Origin: Peterkaempfera podocarpi
Lineage (GTDB): Bacteria > Actinomycetota > Actinomycetes > Streptomycetales > Streptomycetaceae
NCBI RefSeq assembly: GCF_042466665.1
Contig: NZ_CP162102.1
Coordinates: 62,001-126,000, forward strand
DNA length: 64,000 nt
Direction of reading: 5' to 3'
Below, one piece after another: positions 17,627 to 26,066 of the stretch. The notes under the pieces are model-generated. The model had not been told where the DNA came from and made no database searches. It saw only the letters and a program-made list of their open reading frames with translations. The stretch's first letter is position 1, and each line of letters starts with the position of its first letter. The position numbers were made by a program, and so were the translations under genes.

Positions 17627-17985
17627 GTGCTGGACGTCGCTGTGATCGAAGAACCCGGTGCGGATGAGGCGTCCCTGGACTCGATCCGGACCGGGATCCT
17701 CGCTGTCCTGGCCGAGCCCGGCTCGGCCGCCATGCCGGCCGGTCGGCCGGCCGCCTGGGGCTGCCCCGGCAGAAGGTCAACTACCACCCAAGGGAACTGG
17801 AGCGTCATGGGCTGGTCGAGCTCGCGGAAGAGCGGCGCAAGGGCAACGCCACCGAGCGGGTGTACCGCGCCACCGCCGCCTCCCATGTGAACTCCCCGAG
17901 CGCGCTGGCCGCCGTGAGCCCGGACCCGTCCCGCCCTGCCGACCTCCTCCCGGCACGCAGCCCGAAAAGCTGCGATCCATGGTGA
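17627..17985 (+). pseudogene. ArsR-family HTH regulator, frameshifted and truncated
   Basis: The GTG frame gives VLDVAVIEE, then SIRTGILAVLAEPGSAAM, the first winged-helix part. A frameshift near 17735-17755, inside a CCGGCCGG repeat, moves the continuation GRLGLPRQKVNYHPRELERH and GLVELAEERRKGNATERVYRA into another frame. That frame stops after SPSALAAVSPDPSRPADLL at 17985, well short of the full regulator. The operator-like dyad is still upstream and a DHFR-like gene lies just downstream, an arrangement seen elsewhere in actinomycetes. Confidence 0.75.
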
Positions 17986-18076
17986 TCTGCGACTACACCT
18001 TCACTGGGACGCCCTCCGCCTCGACGGCGGAAGCGTGCAATCGACAACACGACACGACACACCAAGGACCACTTCG

Positions 18077-18649
18077 ATGCGCACTCTCATCAGCACCGCA
18101 TTCATCTCCCTCGACGGCGTCATGGAGGCGCCGGGCGGCGAACCGGGCTACCGGAACTCCGGATGGACCTTCAAGGACGTCGAGTTCGTCCCCGAGGCCT
18201 TCGAGATCAAGGGACGCGAGCAGCAGGAGTCCACCGCCATCCTGATGGGCCGGGTCAGCTACGAGGCTTTCAGCCCCGTATGGCCTGATATGGCGGAGTT
18301 CGCCCAGTACAACACGATGCCCAAGTACGTCGTCTCCACCACCCTCACCGACGACAAGCTGGTCTCGAACTGGGGCGAGACCCAGATCCTGCGCTCACTC
18401 GACGCGGTCGCCGCGCTCAAGCAGACCGAGGGCGGCCCGATCATCGTCCACGGCAGCGCCTCCTTGAACCACAGCCTCTCGGACGCGGGCCTGATCGACC
18501 GCTACCACCTGCTCGTCTACCCGCTGCTGCTCGGCGCCGGCAAGCGCCTGTTCAGCGCCACGGACAAGGACACCCAGAAGCTGAGGCTCGTCGAGCACGA
18601 GGCCTACTCCAACGGCCTGCAGAAGAACGTGTTCGACGTCGTCCGCTGA
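18077..18649 (+). CDS. Dihydrofolate reductase family protein (RibD C-terminal type)
   Basis: A 190-residue protein with the RibD_C/DHFR-like fold: MRTLISTAFISLDGVMEAPGG at the start, then ILMGRVSYEAFSPVW, KYVVSTTLTDD, a GGPIIVHGSASL nucleotide-binding segment and YPLLLGAGKRLF near the end. These proteins are NADPH-dependent reductases of unknown substrate; true DHFR activity is not implied. I chose the ATG at 18077 because homologous sequence begins there; an upstream in-frame ATG at 18035 would add 14 residues. The ArsR-like remnant upstream may once have repressed it, and a perfect hairpin terminator follows. Confidence 0.88.
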   Translation: MRTLISTAFISLDGVMEAPGGEPGYRNSGWTFKDVEFVPEAFEIKGREQQESTAILMGRVSYEAFSPVWPDMAEFAQYNTMPKYVVSTTLTDDKLVSNWGETQILRSLDAVAALKQTEGGPIIVHGSASLNHSLSDAGLIDRYHLLVYPLLLGAGKRLFSATDKDTQKLRLVEHEAYSNGLQKNVFDVVR

Positions 18650-18742
18650 CCGGCCTCCGGCATCTCGCACTCCGGCAGCCCCCAGGTGGCGGGGCGGGAT
18701 GCCGACCCCCAGGTACCGCCGCGCATCTGGTTCCCGGCCGCG

Positions 18743-18778
18743 CGTGCCCGCCCTGGTCGATACTCCAGGGCGGGCACG
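18743..18778 (+). terminator. Terminator after the DHFR-like gene
   Basis: A perfect 14-bp stem (CGTGCCCGCCCTGG / CCAGGGCGGGCACG) with an 8-base loop lies 94 bp downstream of the stop codon. Confidence 0.8.
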
Positions 18779-19024
18779 GCTACGTCTTCTTGCCCCACCC
18801 CGAGTCGGCGCACGGCGCGTGGCGGTCCGGCGCAGCCTCGGGGTGGGGATGCACATGGTGTCATCGTCACCGGGTGCATCTCACCCTGCATCAAGAGCGC
18901 ATCCTTCGATGCGGATCGCGCTGAGCCAGGGGTGGTGGCTGTCGTACGCGAAGGGTCGCGCCGAGGCGGCCCCTGGGCACCCGGCCAGCCGCGGGTCGGT
19001 GGGCACGGGCGGGGTCGGCGAGGC

Positions 19025-19257
19025 TCAGGCGAGCATGTTCTCGACGAGGTCGGCGGCGCTCGGGGCGCCGCCCTCAGCCTGTGCGTCGGCGGGCAGCAGC
19101 GCCGAACGGCGGGCGGCCTCCGCGTCGGCGACCAGGTCGCTCGGGGCCGCCCGCGGGTCTCAGCGAGGGCTTCCGGGGTGTCGATGCGGTAGGCCACGCC
19201 CAGTTTGACGAGTCGGTCGGCATACATGAACCGTTCGGCGGCCTGCGGTACGGCGAT
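19025..19257 (-). pseudogene. C-terminal remnant of an unidentified protein, frameshifted
   Basis: On the reverse strand the sequence IAVPQAAERFMYADRLVKLG and VAYRIDTPEALAE reads from 19257, directly after an in-frame TGA. A one-base shift near 19150 leads into SDLVADAEAARRSALLPA and PSAADLVENMLA, which ends at a stop at 19025. Both parts have good protein-like composition and join naturally, so this is the tail of a once-longer gene. I do not recognise the family. Sequence on both sides (18779-19024 and 19258-19466) holds no gene I can support. Confidence 0.55.
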
Positions 19258-19466
19258 TCAATCTCTCCGGGCTCGTAGGCGCGCGCAGATGGGTGTGCGC
19301 GAGGAAAGCCGGGGCGCTGCCAAGACCGTGTCAGTCGTGGATCTGAGGGAAACGCCCGCGACTCCAGCCTGCGCTCAGGCTGCTGGACACCTCGATTGCC
19401 GTCGACCGCCGCCTGGAGATGTCCCACGCAGACCGATGTGTCCGGCTGGGGACTCCCTCGGCTCTC

Positions 19467-20117
19467 CTATGCCTCACGGGACTGGGGGGCAGCGGCTTCC
19501 AGGTCGGCGATGCTGCCCGACATGATCGTCCGCACATGCTCGGTGATGTGTTCCGCGGGCCAGTCCCACCAGGCCGCGGCCAGCAGCCGGGTGATGTCCT
19601 GTTCGTTGTAACGGGTGCGGATGAGGCGGGCAGGGTTACCGCCGACGATCCCGTAGTCGGGTACGTCCGAGGTGACCACGGCGCCGGAGCCGATGATCGC
19701 ACCGTGTCCGATCCGCACGCCGGGCATCACTGTCGTGTCGTAGCCGAACCACACATCGTTGCCGACGACGGTGTCCCCTCGGGTGGGCAGCCCGGTGAGC
19801 AGGTCGAAGTGTTCCGACCACGAGCCGCCCATGGTGGGAAAGGGAAAGGTCGAAGGGCCGTCCATGCGGTGGTTGGCTCCGTTCATGAGGAACCGCACAC
19901 TGGTGCCGAGCGCGCAGAACTTACCGATGATCAGCTTCTCCGGCCCGTAGTGGTAGAGCACGTTGCGCATCTCGAACGCGGTCGCATGGTGCGGGTCGTC
20001 GTAGTAGGAGTACTCCCCGACCTCGATCAGCGGGGACTTCACCAGCGGCCTGAGAAGCACCACCCGCGGCTGCTCGGGCATCGGATGGAGGACCGTCGGG
20101 TCGGCGGGCACAGGCAC
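19467..20117 (-). CDS. CatB/Vat-like O-acetyltransferase (hexapeptide family)
   Basis: A protein of about 216 residues with the left-handed beta-helix pattern of xenobiotic acetyltransferases: VGEYSYYDDP, EKLIIGKFCALGTSVRFLMN, the catalytic-histidine motif NGANHRMDG, then hexapeptide turns VVGNDVWFGYDT, GVRIGHGAIIGSGAVVTSDV and PDYGIVGGNPARLIR. Family members acetylate chloramphenicol or streptogramins using acetyl-CoA, but many environmental homologues have other substrates. The GTG at 20115-20117 has GGAAGGAA upstream; the in-frame ATG at 20159 has no visible ribosome site. Resistance function is possible but not shown. Confidence 0.85.
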   Translation of the reverse strand: MPVPADPTVLHPMPEQPRVVLLRPLVKSPLIEVGEYSYYDDPHHATAFEMRNVLYHYGPEKLIIGKFCALGTSVRFLMNGANHRMDGPSTFPFPTMGGSWSEHFDLLTGLPTRGDTVVGNDVWFGYDTTVMPGVRIGHGAIIGSGAVVTSDVPDYGIVGGNPARLIRTRYNEQDITRLLAAAWWDWPAEHITEHVRTIMSGSIADLEAAAPQSREA

Positions 20118-20663
20118 GGGGAGTGATTCCTTCCGGTTGCGTGTCGCTCTCCGCTCCATGATCGCGGTGCGGCGCGTGCCAGGACATCGATTTACCCCTG
20201 CGCCAACCGATGGTGCTCGGGGGCAGCAGGAGCGCGGCGGCCACCGCTGTCGACCGTCCGTACGCGATGGGTGATCGGACCGACGTGCTCGGCAGGCTCC
20301 TCGTCTCCGCCTGTCTGTTCACCGGGGTGCGGCGCGGGAGCGTCGATGAGTGCAACAGGGCACCGCAGCATGCGGCCACGCCACCCGGTCGTGTTCCCGT
20401 CGGCGGGCTCCCGGTTGCTGCTGCATCAGCCCAGACCCCGGCCCCAATCCGGCCCCGCCCCGACCCGGCCCGCCCCGACCCGGGATCCGTCGGGAATGCG
20501 CCAGGCGCAAACCCGTCAGCTGACTTGGTGTCCGACCGCATGGATCCTCTGCCAGCCTCGACTGCCGAGGATCACCGTCCGAACCCGAACCCGAACCCGA
20601 ACCGGAACCGGCCCTGCGCCTGTCCCGCCGCTGCGCCCTGCCCACATCGAAGAGGGATACCCC
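20118..20663. other. Divergent intergenic region with tandem GAACCC repeats
   Basis: About 545 bp lie between the acetyltransferase and the S8 protease genes. They hold a GC-rich run near 20451-20482 and about five tandem hexamers (GAACCC) at 20581-20616. No gene is supported. The AGAGGG Shine-Dalgarno of the protease lies at 20651-20656. Confidence 0.5.
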
Positions 20664-23600
20664 ATGCACTCCACATCGCGTACGGCGATCGGCGCTGCGA
20701 TAGCCGCAGTCCTCGCCAGCATCGCGGTACCGCCCCCGGCCGCCGCATCCCCGGAGGCTGGGACTGCGTCCTCCTCCGGGATCACCGGTTCCGCGGCCTC
20801 GGCCGGCCGCTCGGTGCAGTCCACCACCGTGACCCTGGTCACGGGTGACCAGGTGCTGGTCACCGGCGCGGCAGGTGGCGGCACCTCCGTCCGGATGCTG
20901 CCCGGAGCAGACGGCACCGTCCCCGGATACCTCACCAGGCAGCGCGACGGGCACACCTATGTGATCCCCGAGTCGGCCGTTCCGGCGCTCGCCGCGGGCA
21001 CCGTCGACGAGCAGCTCTTCGACGTCACCGGCCTGGTCGAGCAGGGCTATGACGACGCCCACACCAAGCAGCTGCCGCTGATCGTCCAGTACGGCGACGG
21101 ACAGCTCGCCGTTGCCCGGGAGGCCGCCCCCGCCGGCACCGACCTGACCCGTACGCTGCCGGTCATCGACAGCCTCGCGCTGACGGTCGACAAGGGGCAT
21201 GCCGCGCAGGCCTGGACGGCGCTGGTCCGCCGCACGGCCAGAACGGCTGCCCAGCCGGTCCGGATCTGGCTCGACGCCAAGGCCAAGGCGATGCTCGCCG
21301 ACTCCGTGTCGCAGATCAAGGCACCCGAGGCCTGGCAGGCGGGGTACGACGGCACCGGCAGCACGGTCGCCGTGCTGGACACCGGCATCGACGCCGACCA
21401 TCCGGACTTCGCCGGGCAGATCGCCGCCACCAAGGACTTCACCGGCGACGGCATGAATGACGTGGTGGGGCACGGCACGCATGTGGCCTCCACCGTGGCG
21501 GGCACCGGCGCAGCGAGCGGCGGGAAGGAGAAGGGGGTCGCGCCGGGCGCCAAGCTGCTGATCGGCAAGGTGCTCGACAACACCGGCAGCGGCACCGACT
21601 CGGAGATCATCGCCGGGATGCAGTGGGCGGTCGACCAGCACGCCGATGTGGTCTCGATGAGCCTGGGCACCTCGGCGCCGAGCGACTGCTCGGACCCGAT
21701 GAGCCAGGCCGCCGCCGAGCTGGCCAAGAACACCCACAGCCTCTTCGTCATCGCGGCCGGCAATCTGGGTCCCCGGGGCAGCACGGTCTCCTCGCCGGGC
21801 TGCGTCCCCGGCGTGCTGACCGTGGGGGCTGTCGACTCCGCCGACGCCACCGCCTGGTTCTCCAGCCGCGGCCCCGTGACCGGCTCGCACACCCTCAAGC
21901 CGGAGATCGCCGCGCCGGGTGTGGACATCCTCGCGGCCAAGGCCGGCGGTCGCGGTGACGATGCGTACCAGACCATGTCCGGCACCTCGATGGCCACCCC
22001 GCATGTCGCCGGCGCCGCCGCCGTGCTGCACCAGGCACACCCGGACTGGACCGCCCAGCAGCTCAAGGCCGGTCTGGTCTCGGCCGCCGACGCCGGTGTC
22101 CCGGGCGATGTGCAGGAGACCGGCGCGGGCCGCCTGGACGTGCTCGCCGCGACCGGAGAGGACGTGCTCGGTTCAGCCTCGGTCGACGCCGGCAGCTATG
22201 ACTGGCCGCACACGGAGGGCGACCGGAACGTCCGTCACATCCCGTACACCAACACCACCGGTCACGACATCACCCTCACCGCTGCCGTCGAGGACCTGAC
22301 CGGCCAGGACGGCAAGCCCGTCAAGGCGAAGGTCGCCGAGCTGGACGAGGACACCGTCACGGTGCCTGCGCACGGCACCGCCGAACTGCCGCTCGCCGTG
22401 GACCCGGGCGTCACCCTCGACGAGGACTCCTACGGCGGCATCACCGGCCGGGTGGTCGCCCGCAGCTCCGACGGGCAGACCGTCTCCACACCGTTCTCGC
22501 TGTGGCTCGCGCCGGAGACGGTCACCCTCAAGGTCAACCTGATCGACCGCAACGGCAACCCGGCCACCGGCTCCAGCCTGGTCGACCTGATCGACCTCGA
22601 GGGCGTCGCGGTGCAGCGGTCCTACACCCAGGGCTCCAGCGCCACCTTCACCATCCGGGCCGGCACCTATTCGATCGACGCCCTCGCCCTCACCCAGGAC
22701 GGCGGCGGCACCACGCAGTCCGCCGCGTATCTGGGCGAGCCGGAGAGCGACCTCCATAAGGACACCACGGTCACCCTCGACGCCCGCAGGGCCCACCCGA
22801 TCACCGTGGACACCGGCAAGCCGCTGGAGACGCGGGGCTCCAACCTCGAGTACACCCGGACCTGGAACCGCGTCGGCCAGGACTGGACCTACTCCGCCGC
22901 ATACTCCGGCGGCCCTATGGTCCAGCAGACCTACGCCTGGACCGATGGCAAGGCCCATGACGGCACCTTCACCTTCGACAGCAGCTACCGCATGGGCGCT
23001 CCGGTGCTGACCATGCACGCCGGCGGCCTCGACCTGCAGCCCGTGGTCAACAACGCCGTCAACGCCGCACCGGCCAGGCTCGACGGCAGCGGCAGCACCG
23101 CACTGGTCGACGCCGGCACGGGCACCGCCGACGAACTCACCGCGGCGGGCGTCCAGGGGCAGATCGCCCTGGTTCGCGCGGAGACCCCTGCCGACGCCAC
23201 CACCGCGGCCGCGGCGGCCAAGGCCGCCGGCGCCGTCGCCCTGGTCGCGTACCGCACCGCTCCCGGCCGCTGGACGCCCGCCGCCACCGACAAGCTGCCG
23301 CTGGCCGCCGTCACCTCCGAGACCGCCGGCCGGCTGCACACCCTGCTCGGCCGTGGCGGGGTCACCCTCCACTGGACCGGCGTCGCCAACAGCCCCTACG
23401 CCTACAACCTGGTCTTCGAGGACACCGGCAAGGTCGGCGCCGACCAGACACACCGGCTGGGCAGCCACGACCTGGCGGGCGTCGACGCGACCTACTACGG
23501 CCTCGGCGGCAGCAATCTGATGCTGGACTACGTCGACGCCTACACCCCCGGCAACCCCGCCGGACTCCCGGTGGGCCCGGCGCTGGACCGGCTGCCGACC

Positions 23601-24428
23601 CCGCTCAAGCGCACCGAGTACTACCTGGCCGGCGACGTCCAGTGGAACCACGGGGTGATGGCCAGCTTCCCGTGGGGCTCGGCCATGGAGGACCAGCCGC
23701 GCACCTACACCGCCGGGCAGCACCGCAGCGAGCAGTGGTTCCGCGGCGTGCTGCGCCCGGTTGCGCCCACGGACGACGCCGGGGCGCCCATCCTCACCGC
23801 CGAGCGTCAGGGCGACCTGATCGGCTACCAGGGCGCCTTCTGGGGCGACGCCGCGGCCCACTGGACCAGCGGCGGCTCCTTCGGCGACATCGGCAACCTG
23901 ACGCTGCGCCGCGACGGTGAGACGGTGGACACCAGCGCCACCCCGTTCGGGGTCTTCGAGGTACCGGACAGCGACGCCGCATACGAACTGGAGATGCACA
24001 CCTTCAACATCCTCACTCCCAACTTCAACTGGCGACTGTCCAAGAGTGTCGACACGGTGTGGAAGTTCCGCTCCCACCGCGACGACAGCCAGGCCTCGCA
24101 GGGGATTCCGATCCTCTACCCCGGATACGACGTACCGGTCGACACCGCCAACACCGTCGCCGCGGCGGCCGGCCAGCGGATCGGCCTCACGGTGAGCGGC
24201 CACGCCGGGTACTCCCCCGGCGCGATCACAGTCGCCGCCCTGTCGTACTCCTACGACGACGGCGCCACCTGGACCGAGGCCCCGGTACAGCACACCGCCT
24301 CGGGCTGGAGCGCCACCGTAGACCACACCGGCCACTCCGGCGCCGCGGTCACCCTCAAGGCCGACATCACCGACGCCAACGGAAACGCCGTCACCCAGAC
24401 CGTCCAGCGGGCCTACCTGGTGCGCTGA
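20664..24428 (+). CDS. Large secreted S8-family subtilisin-like serine peptidase
   Basis: A 1254-residue precursor with a Sec signal peptide (about 1-29). An inhibitor-like pro-region (STTVTLVTGDQVLV, YVIPESAVPAL) is followed by the subtilisin domain with a complete triad: Asp239 in VAVLDTGIDADHPDF, His270 in GHGTHVAST and Ser442 in SGTSMATPHVAGAA. The long C-terminal part contains beta-sandwich-like repeats and a PA-like segment (GVQGQIALVRAETPAD, AAGAVALVAYRTAPG). The enzyme should be extracellular and degrade proteins for nutrition or processing. The ATG is preceded by AGAGGG. A perfect hairpin terminator follows. A copy of the gene's last 23 bp plus this terminator recurs at 25866. Confidence 0.93.
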   Translation: MHSTSRTAIGAAIAAVLASIAVPPPAAASPEAGTASSSGITGSAASAGRSVQSTTVTLVTGDQVLVTGAAGGGTSVRMLPGADGTVPGYLTRQRDGHTYVIPESAVPALAAGTVDEQLFDVTGLVEQGYDDAHTKQLPLIVQYGDGQLAVAREAAPAGTDLTRTLPVIDSLALTVDKGHAAQAWTALVRRTARTAAQPVRIWLDAKAKAMLADSVSQIKAPEAWQAGYDGTGSTVAVLDTGIDADHPDFAGQIAATKDFTGDGMNDVVGHGTHVASTVAGTGAASGGKEKGVAPGAKLLIGKVLDNTGSGTDSEIIAGMQWAVDQHADVVSMSLGTSAPSDCSDPMSQAAAELAKNTHSLFVIAAGNLGPRGSTVSSPGCVPGVLTVGAVDSADATAWFSSRGPVTGSHTLKPEIAAPGVDILAAKAGGRGDDAYQTMSGTSMATPHVAGAAAVLHQAHPDWTAQQLKAGLVSAADAGVPGDVQETGAGRLDVLAATGEDVLGSASVDAGSYDWPHTEGDRNVRHIPYTNTTGHDITLTAAVEDLTGQDGKPVKAKVAELDEDTVTVPAHGTAELPLAVDPGVTLDEDSYGGITGRVVARSSDGQTVSTPFSLWLAPETVTLKVNLIDRNGNPATGSSLVDLIDLEGVAVQRSYTQGSSATFTIRAGTYSIDALALTQDGGGTTQSAAYLGEPESDLHKDTTVTLDARRAHPITVDTGKPLETRGSNLEYTRTWNRVGQDWTYSAAYSGGPMVQQTYAWTDGKAHDGTFTFDSSYRMGAPVLTMHAGGLDLQPVVNNAVNAAPARLDGSGSTALVDAGTGTADELTAAGVQGQIALVRAETPADATTAAAAAKAAGAVALVAYRTAPGRWTPAATDKLPLAAVTSETAGRLHTLLGRGGVTLHWTGVANSPYAYNLVFEDTGKVGADQTHRLGSHDLAGVDATYYGLGGSNLMLDYVDAYTPGNPAGLPVGPALDRLPTPLKRTEYYLAGDVQWNHGVMASFPWGSAMEDQPRTYTAGQHRSEQWFRGVLRPVAPTDDAGAPILTAERQGDLIGYQGAFWGDAAAHWTSGGSFGDIGNLTLRRDGETVDTSATPFGVFEVPDSDAAYELEMHTFNILTPNFNWRLSKSVDTVWKFRSHRDDSQASQGIPILYPGYDVPVDTANTVAAAAGQRIGLTVSGHAGYSPGAITVAALSYSYDDGATWTEAPVQHTASGWSATVDHTGHSGAAVTLKADITDANGNAVTQTVQRAYLVR

Positions 24429-24512
24429 CACCGGCATCGCCATCCCCGTCGGCGGCGGACCCGCACCCTGGAGGCTCGGGTCCGCCGCCGCGCCTGCGCG
24501 GGCACGGGCATC
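24405..24512. repeat. Direct repeat, original copy (3' end of S8 peptidase plus terminator)
   Basis: These 108 bp cover the last seven codons, the stop and the terminator of the peptidase gene. They recur with roughly 85-90% identity at 25866-25972. Confidence 0.85.
24451..24489 (+). terminator. Terminator of the S8 peptidase gene
   Basis: A perfect 13-bp inverted repeat (GGCGGCGGACCCG / CGGGTCCGCCGCC) with a 13-base loop lies 22 bp after the stop. The following 300 bp up to the DinB gene hold no recognisable gene. Confidence 0.85.
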
Positions 24513-24789
24513 GCCACGGCGACGGTGCGACGCGGCAGAGACCCGCCACGAGGACGGTGCCGCAGCCGCAGGCATCGGCTCCGTCGGCGAGCCGGGACAT
24601 CACGGCGCACCACCACGGAGAACCGGTGATCCGATGGCCTCCGGCGGCAGCACCCTGAGCGATGGGCGAGCCTCCCCACCGCGGTCCCCGACAGCCGGAC
24701 TCATCCGGGCGCCTGTCAGCGCCCTCGGCCGACGGGTCTGTCCGCCTCCGGCCCCGGCTCGTCAGAGCTGGGCACTCATGGCGAGGACG

Positions 24790-25326
24790 TCACTCGCCGG
24801 TGGCGCCGTCGATGGCTTCGCGGAGGAGGTCCGCATGGCCGAGGTGGCGAGAGTACTCCTCGATCACATGCTCAAGGATGAACCGGACATCGGTGTCGCC
24901 GTACTCCTCGTTCGGCACGATGCGTGCGAGATCTTCCGTCACCTTCCCGAACACCTGCCGTGACTCCTCGCACGCCTTCAGGTAGTCCTCATAGACGCCC
25001 CGGGCCGGTGTGGGGTCGGACTCGTCAAACCATTCGTCACCGGCAGGCGTGAGGTAGGTGCGATAGGGAAAGAAATCCGGCGCCGTGCCGGCCAGCGCCC
25101 GCTGGAACCAGGCACGCTCGACTCCCTGCAGATGGCGCATGAGCCCCAGCAGGGTCAAGGCCGACGACTGCAGGGGGCGTTGTCTCAGCTGTTCGTCCGA
25201 GAGACCTTCGCACTTCCACAGGAAGGCCGCCCGGTGATAGTCGAGGTTCGAGGCGATCACCTCCAGCCACGGACCCGATATCCGGCGCTCGGGCCGCACG
25301 ATCGTCTCCACCACAATGCCGCTCAT
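24790..25326 (-). CDS. DinB-like / DUF664 family protein
   Basis: A 178-residue four-helix-bundle protein. The family pattern is clear: LDYHRAAFLWKCEGLSDEQL, RQRPLQSSALTLLGLMRHL, then VERAWFQRAL and the C-terminal HVIEEYSRHLGHADLLREAI. Metal-site histidines are visible in MRHLQGVE and EYSRHLGHAD. These proteins belong to the DinB/mycothiol-dependent transferase superfamily, so thiol-linked detoxification is possible. The ATG at 25324-25326 fits the domain start, although the frame stays open to 26010. The gene has no clear operon partner. Confidence 0.88.
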   Translation of the reverse strand: MSGIVVETIVRPERRISGPWLEVIASNLDYHRAAFLWKCEGLSDEQLRQRPLQSSALTLLGLMRHLQGVERAWFQRALAGTAPDFFPYRTYLTPAGDEWFDESDPTPARGVYEDYLKACEESRQVFGKVTEDLARIVPNEEYGDTDVRFILEHVIEEYSRHLGHADLLREAIDGATGE

Positions 25327-25793
25327 GCCTGGGGTCTCCTCACCTTGCCGACGGGTCCGGACCGCTCCGGACGGCTCCGGTACGCGCCCACCAACCCCAC
25401 CTCGCCGACCGCACCCGTCCGCAAGCAGCGAAGTCGCACGACGGGCCGACCTCTCGGCACCCCCGCAGCCTCCTGCCGACCGAACGCGCGCCGGGCAGCT
25501 GGACCTCGGTGGCGCGAACCTACCGATCAACCATGCCACACCGGTGCTCAACCCTCGCTGAAAGCAGGCAGTTGCGACAAGGACACCCGACTCGGCGGAG
25601 GCATCAACGTACCGCGGCACCGCAGCCCGCAGCAGGTAGCGGGCACCCTCGCAGGTGACGACGCCCGCGCCCGCACACCACCTCCGGTCCGCAGCGCGGA
25701 GCAGGTGCAGCCGGAGGCAGGACGGGCGGCCGCCCACCGGCCGGCGATCCGGCAACAGGGCTTCGGCCGAACGCTCTGGTCCGGGCGCGGTCC

Positions 25794-25865
25794 GGCTTGC
25801 GAAACCCCTGGTGAAAGCGGGTCGTCGTTCCCACGATCTGCGCGTGACGGAATTCGGTGATCCGA
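25794..25865. repeat. Promoter duplication, copy A
   Basis: Matches 29760-29831 at 70 of 72 positions, including the start region GTGACGGAATTCGGTGATCC. One of the two differences changes the -10-like hexamer from TACGAT to CACGAT, so this copy is probably weakened. It ends exactly where the peptidase-derived copy begins. Confidence 0.9.
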
Positions 25866-25972
25866 CAGCGGGCCTACCTGATGCGCTGACACAGGCACCG
25901 CAATCCCGTCGGCGGCGGACCCGCACCCTGGAGGCGCGGGACCGTCGCCAGGCCTGCGCGGGCAGGGGCATC
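25866..25972. repeat. Direct repeat, second copy (3' end of S8 peptidase plus decayed terminator)
   Basis: Carries CAG CGG GCC TAC CTG ATG CGC TGA, equivalent to the last codons (QRAYLxR) of the peptidase gene, followed by GGCGGCGGACCCGCACCCTG. The right arm of the terminator has mutated (GCGGGACCGTCGCC), so the hairpin is damaged. Confidence 0.85.
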
Positions 25973-26066
25973 CCTGGTGGGAAGCCGCAACCCGGACGGC
26001 GGTCGGGCACAGCTGCGGCGCCCCGGTCGGCTCCGTACCTGCGGCTGCCGGGAGGCCCCGGCCCGT

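Larger units (their letters stand above)
25327..26066. other. Intergenic region containing chimeric duplicated segments
   Basis: No intact gene lies here. It holds a 72-bp promoter copy (25794-25865) fused without gap to a copy of a peptidase gene's 3' end and terminator (25866-25972). A weaker 24-bp match exists between 25582-25605 and 29691-29714. The GTG of the promoter copy opens a 83-codon frame to 26095 that matches nothing. Confidence 0.7.

Noticed and set aside
22173..24575. Reverse-strand open frame of about 800 codons
   Set aside because: It is antisense to the S8 peptidase gene and Gly/Val-rich without any domain.
25794..25865. Inverted-repeat end of an insertion sequence
   Set aside because: The two copies are direct repeats that include a start codon and -10-like element, and no transposase or target duplication is nearby.
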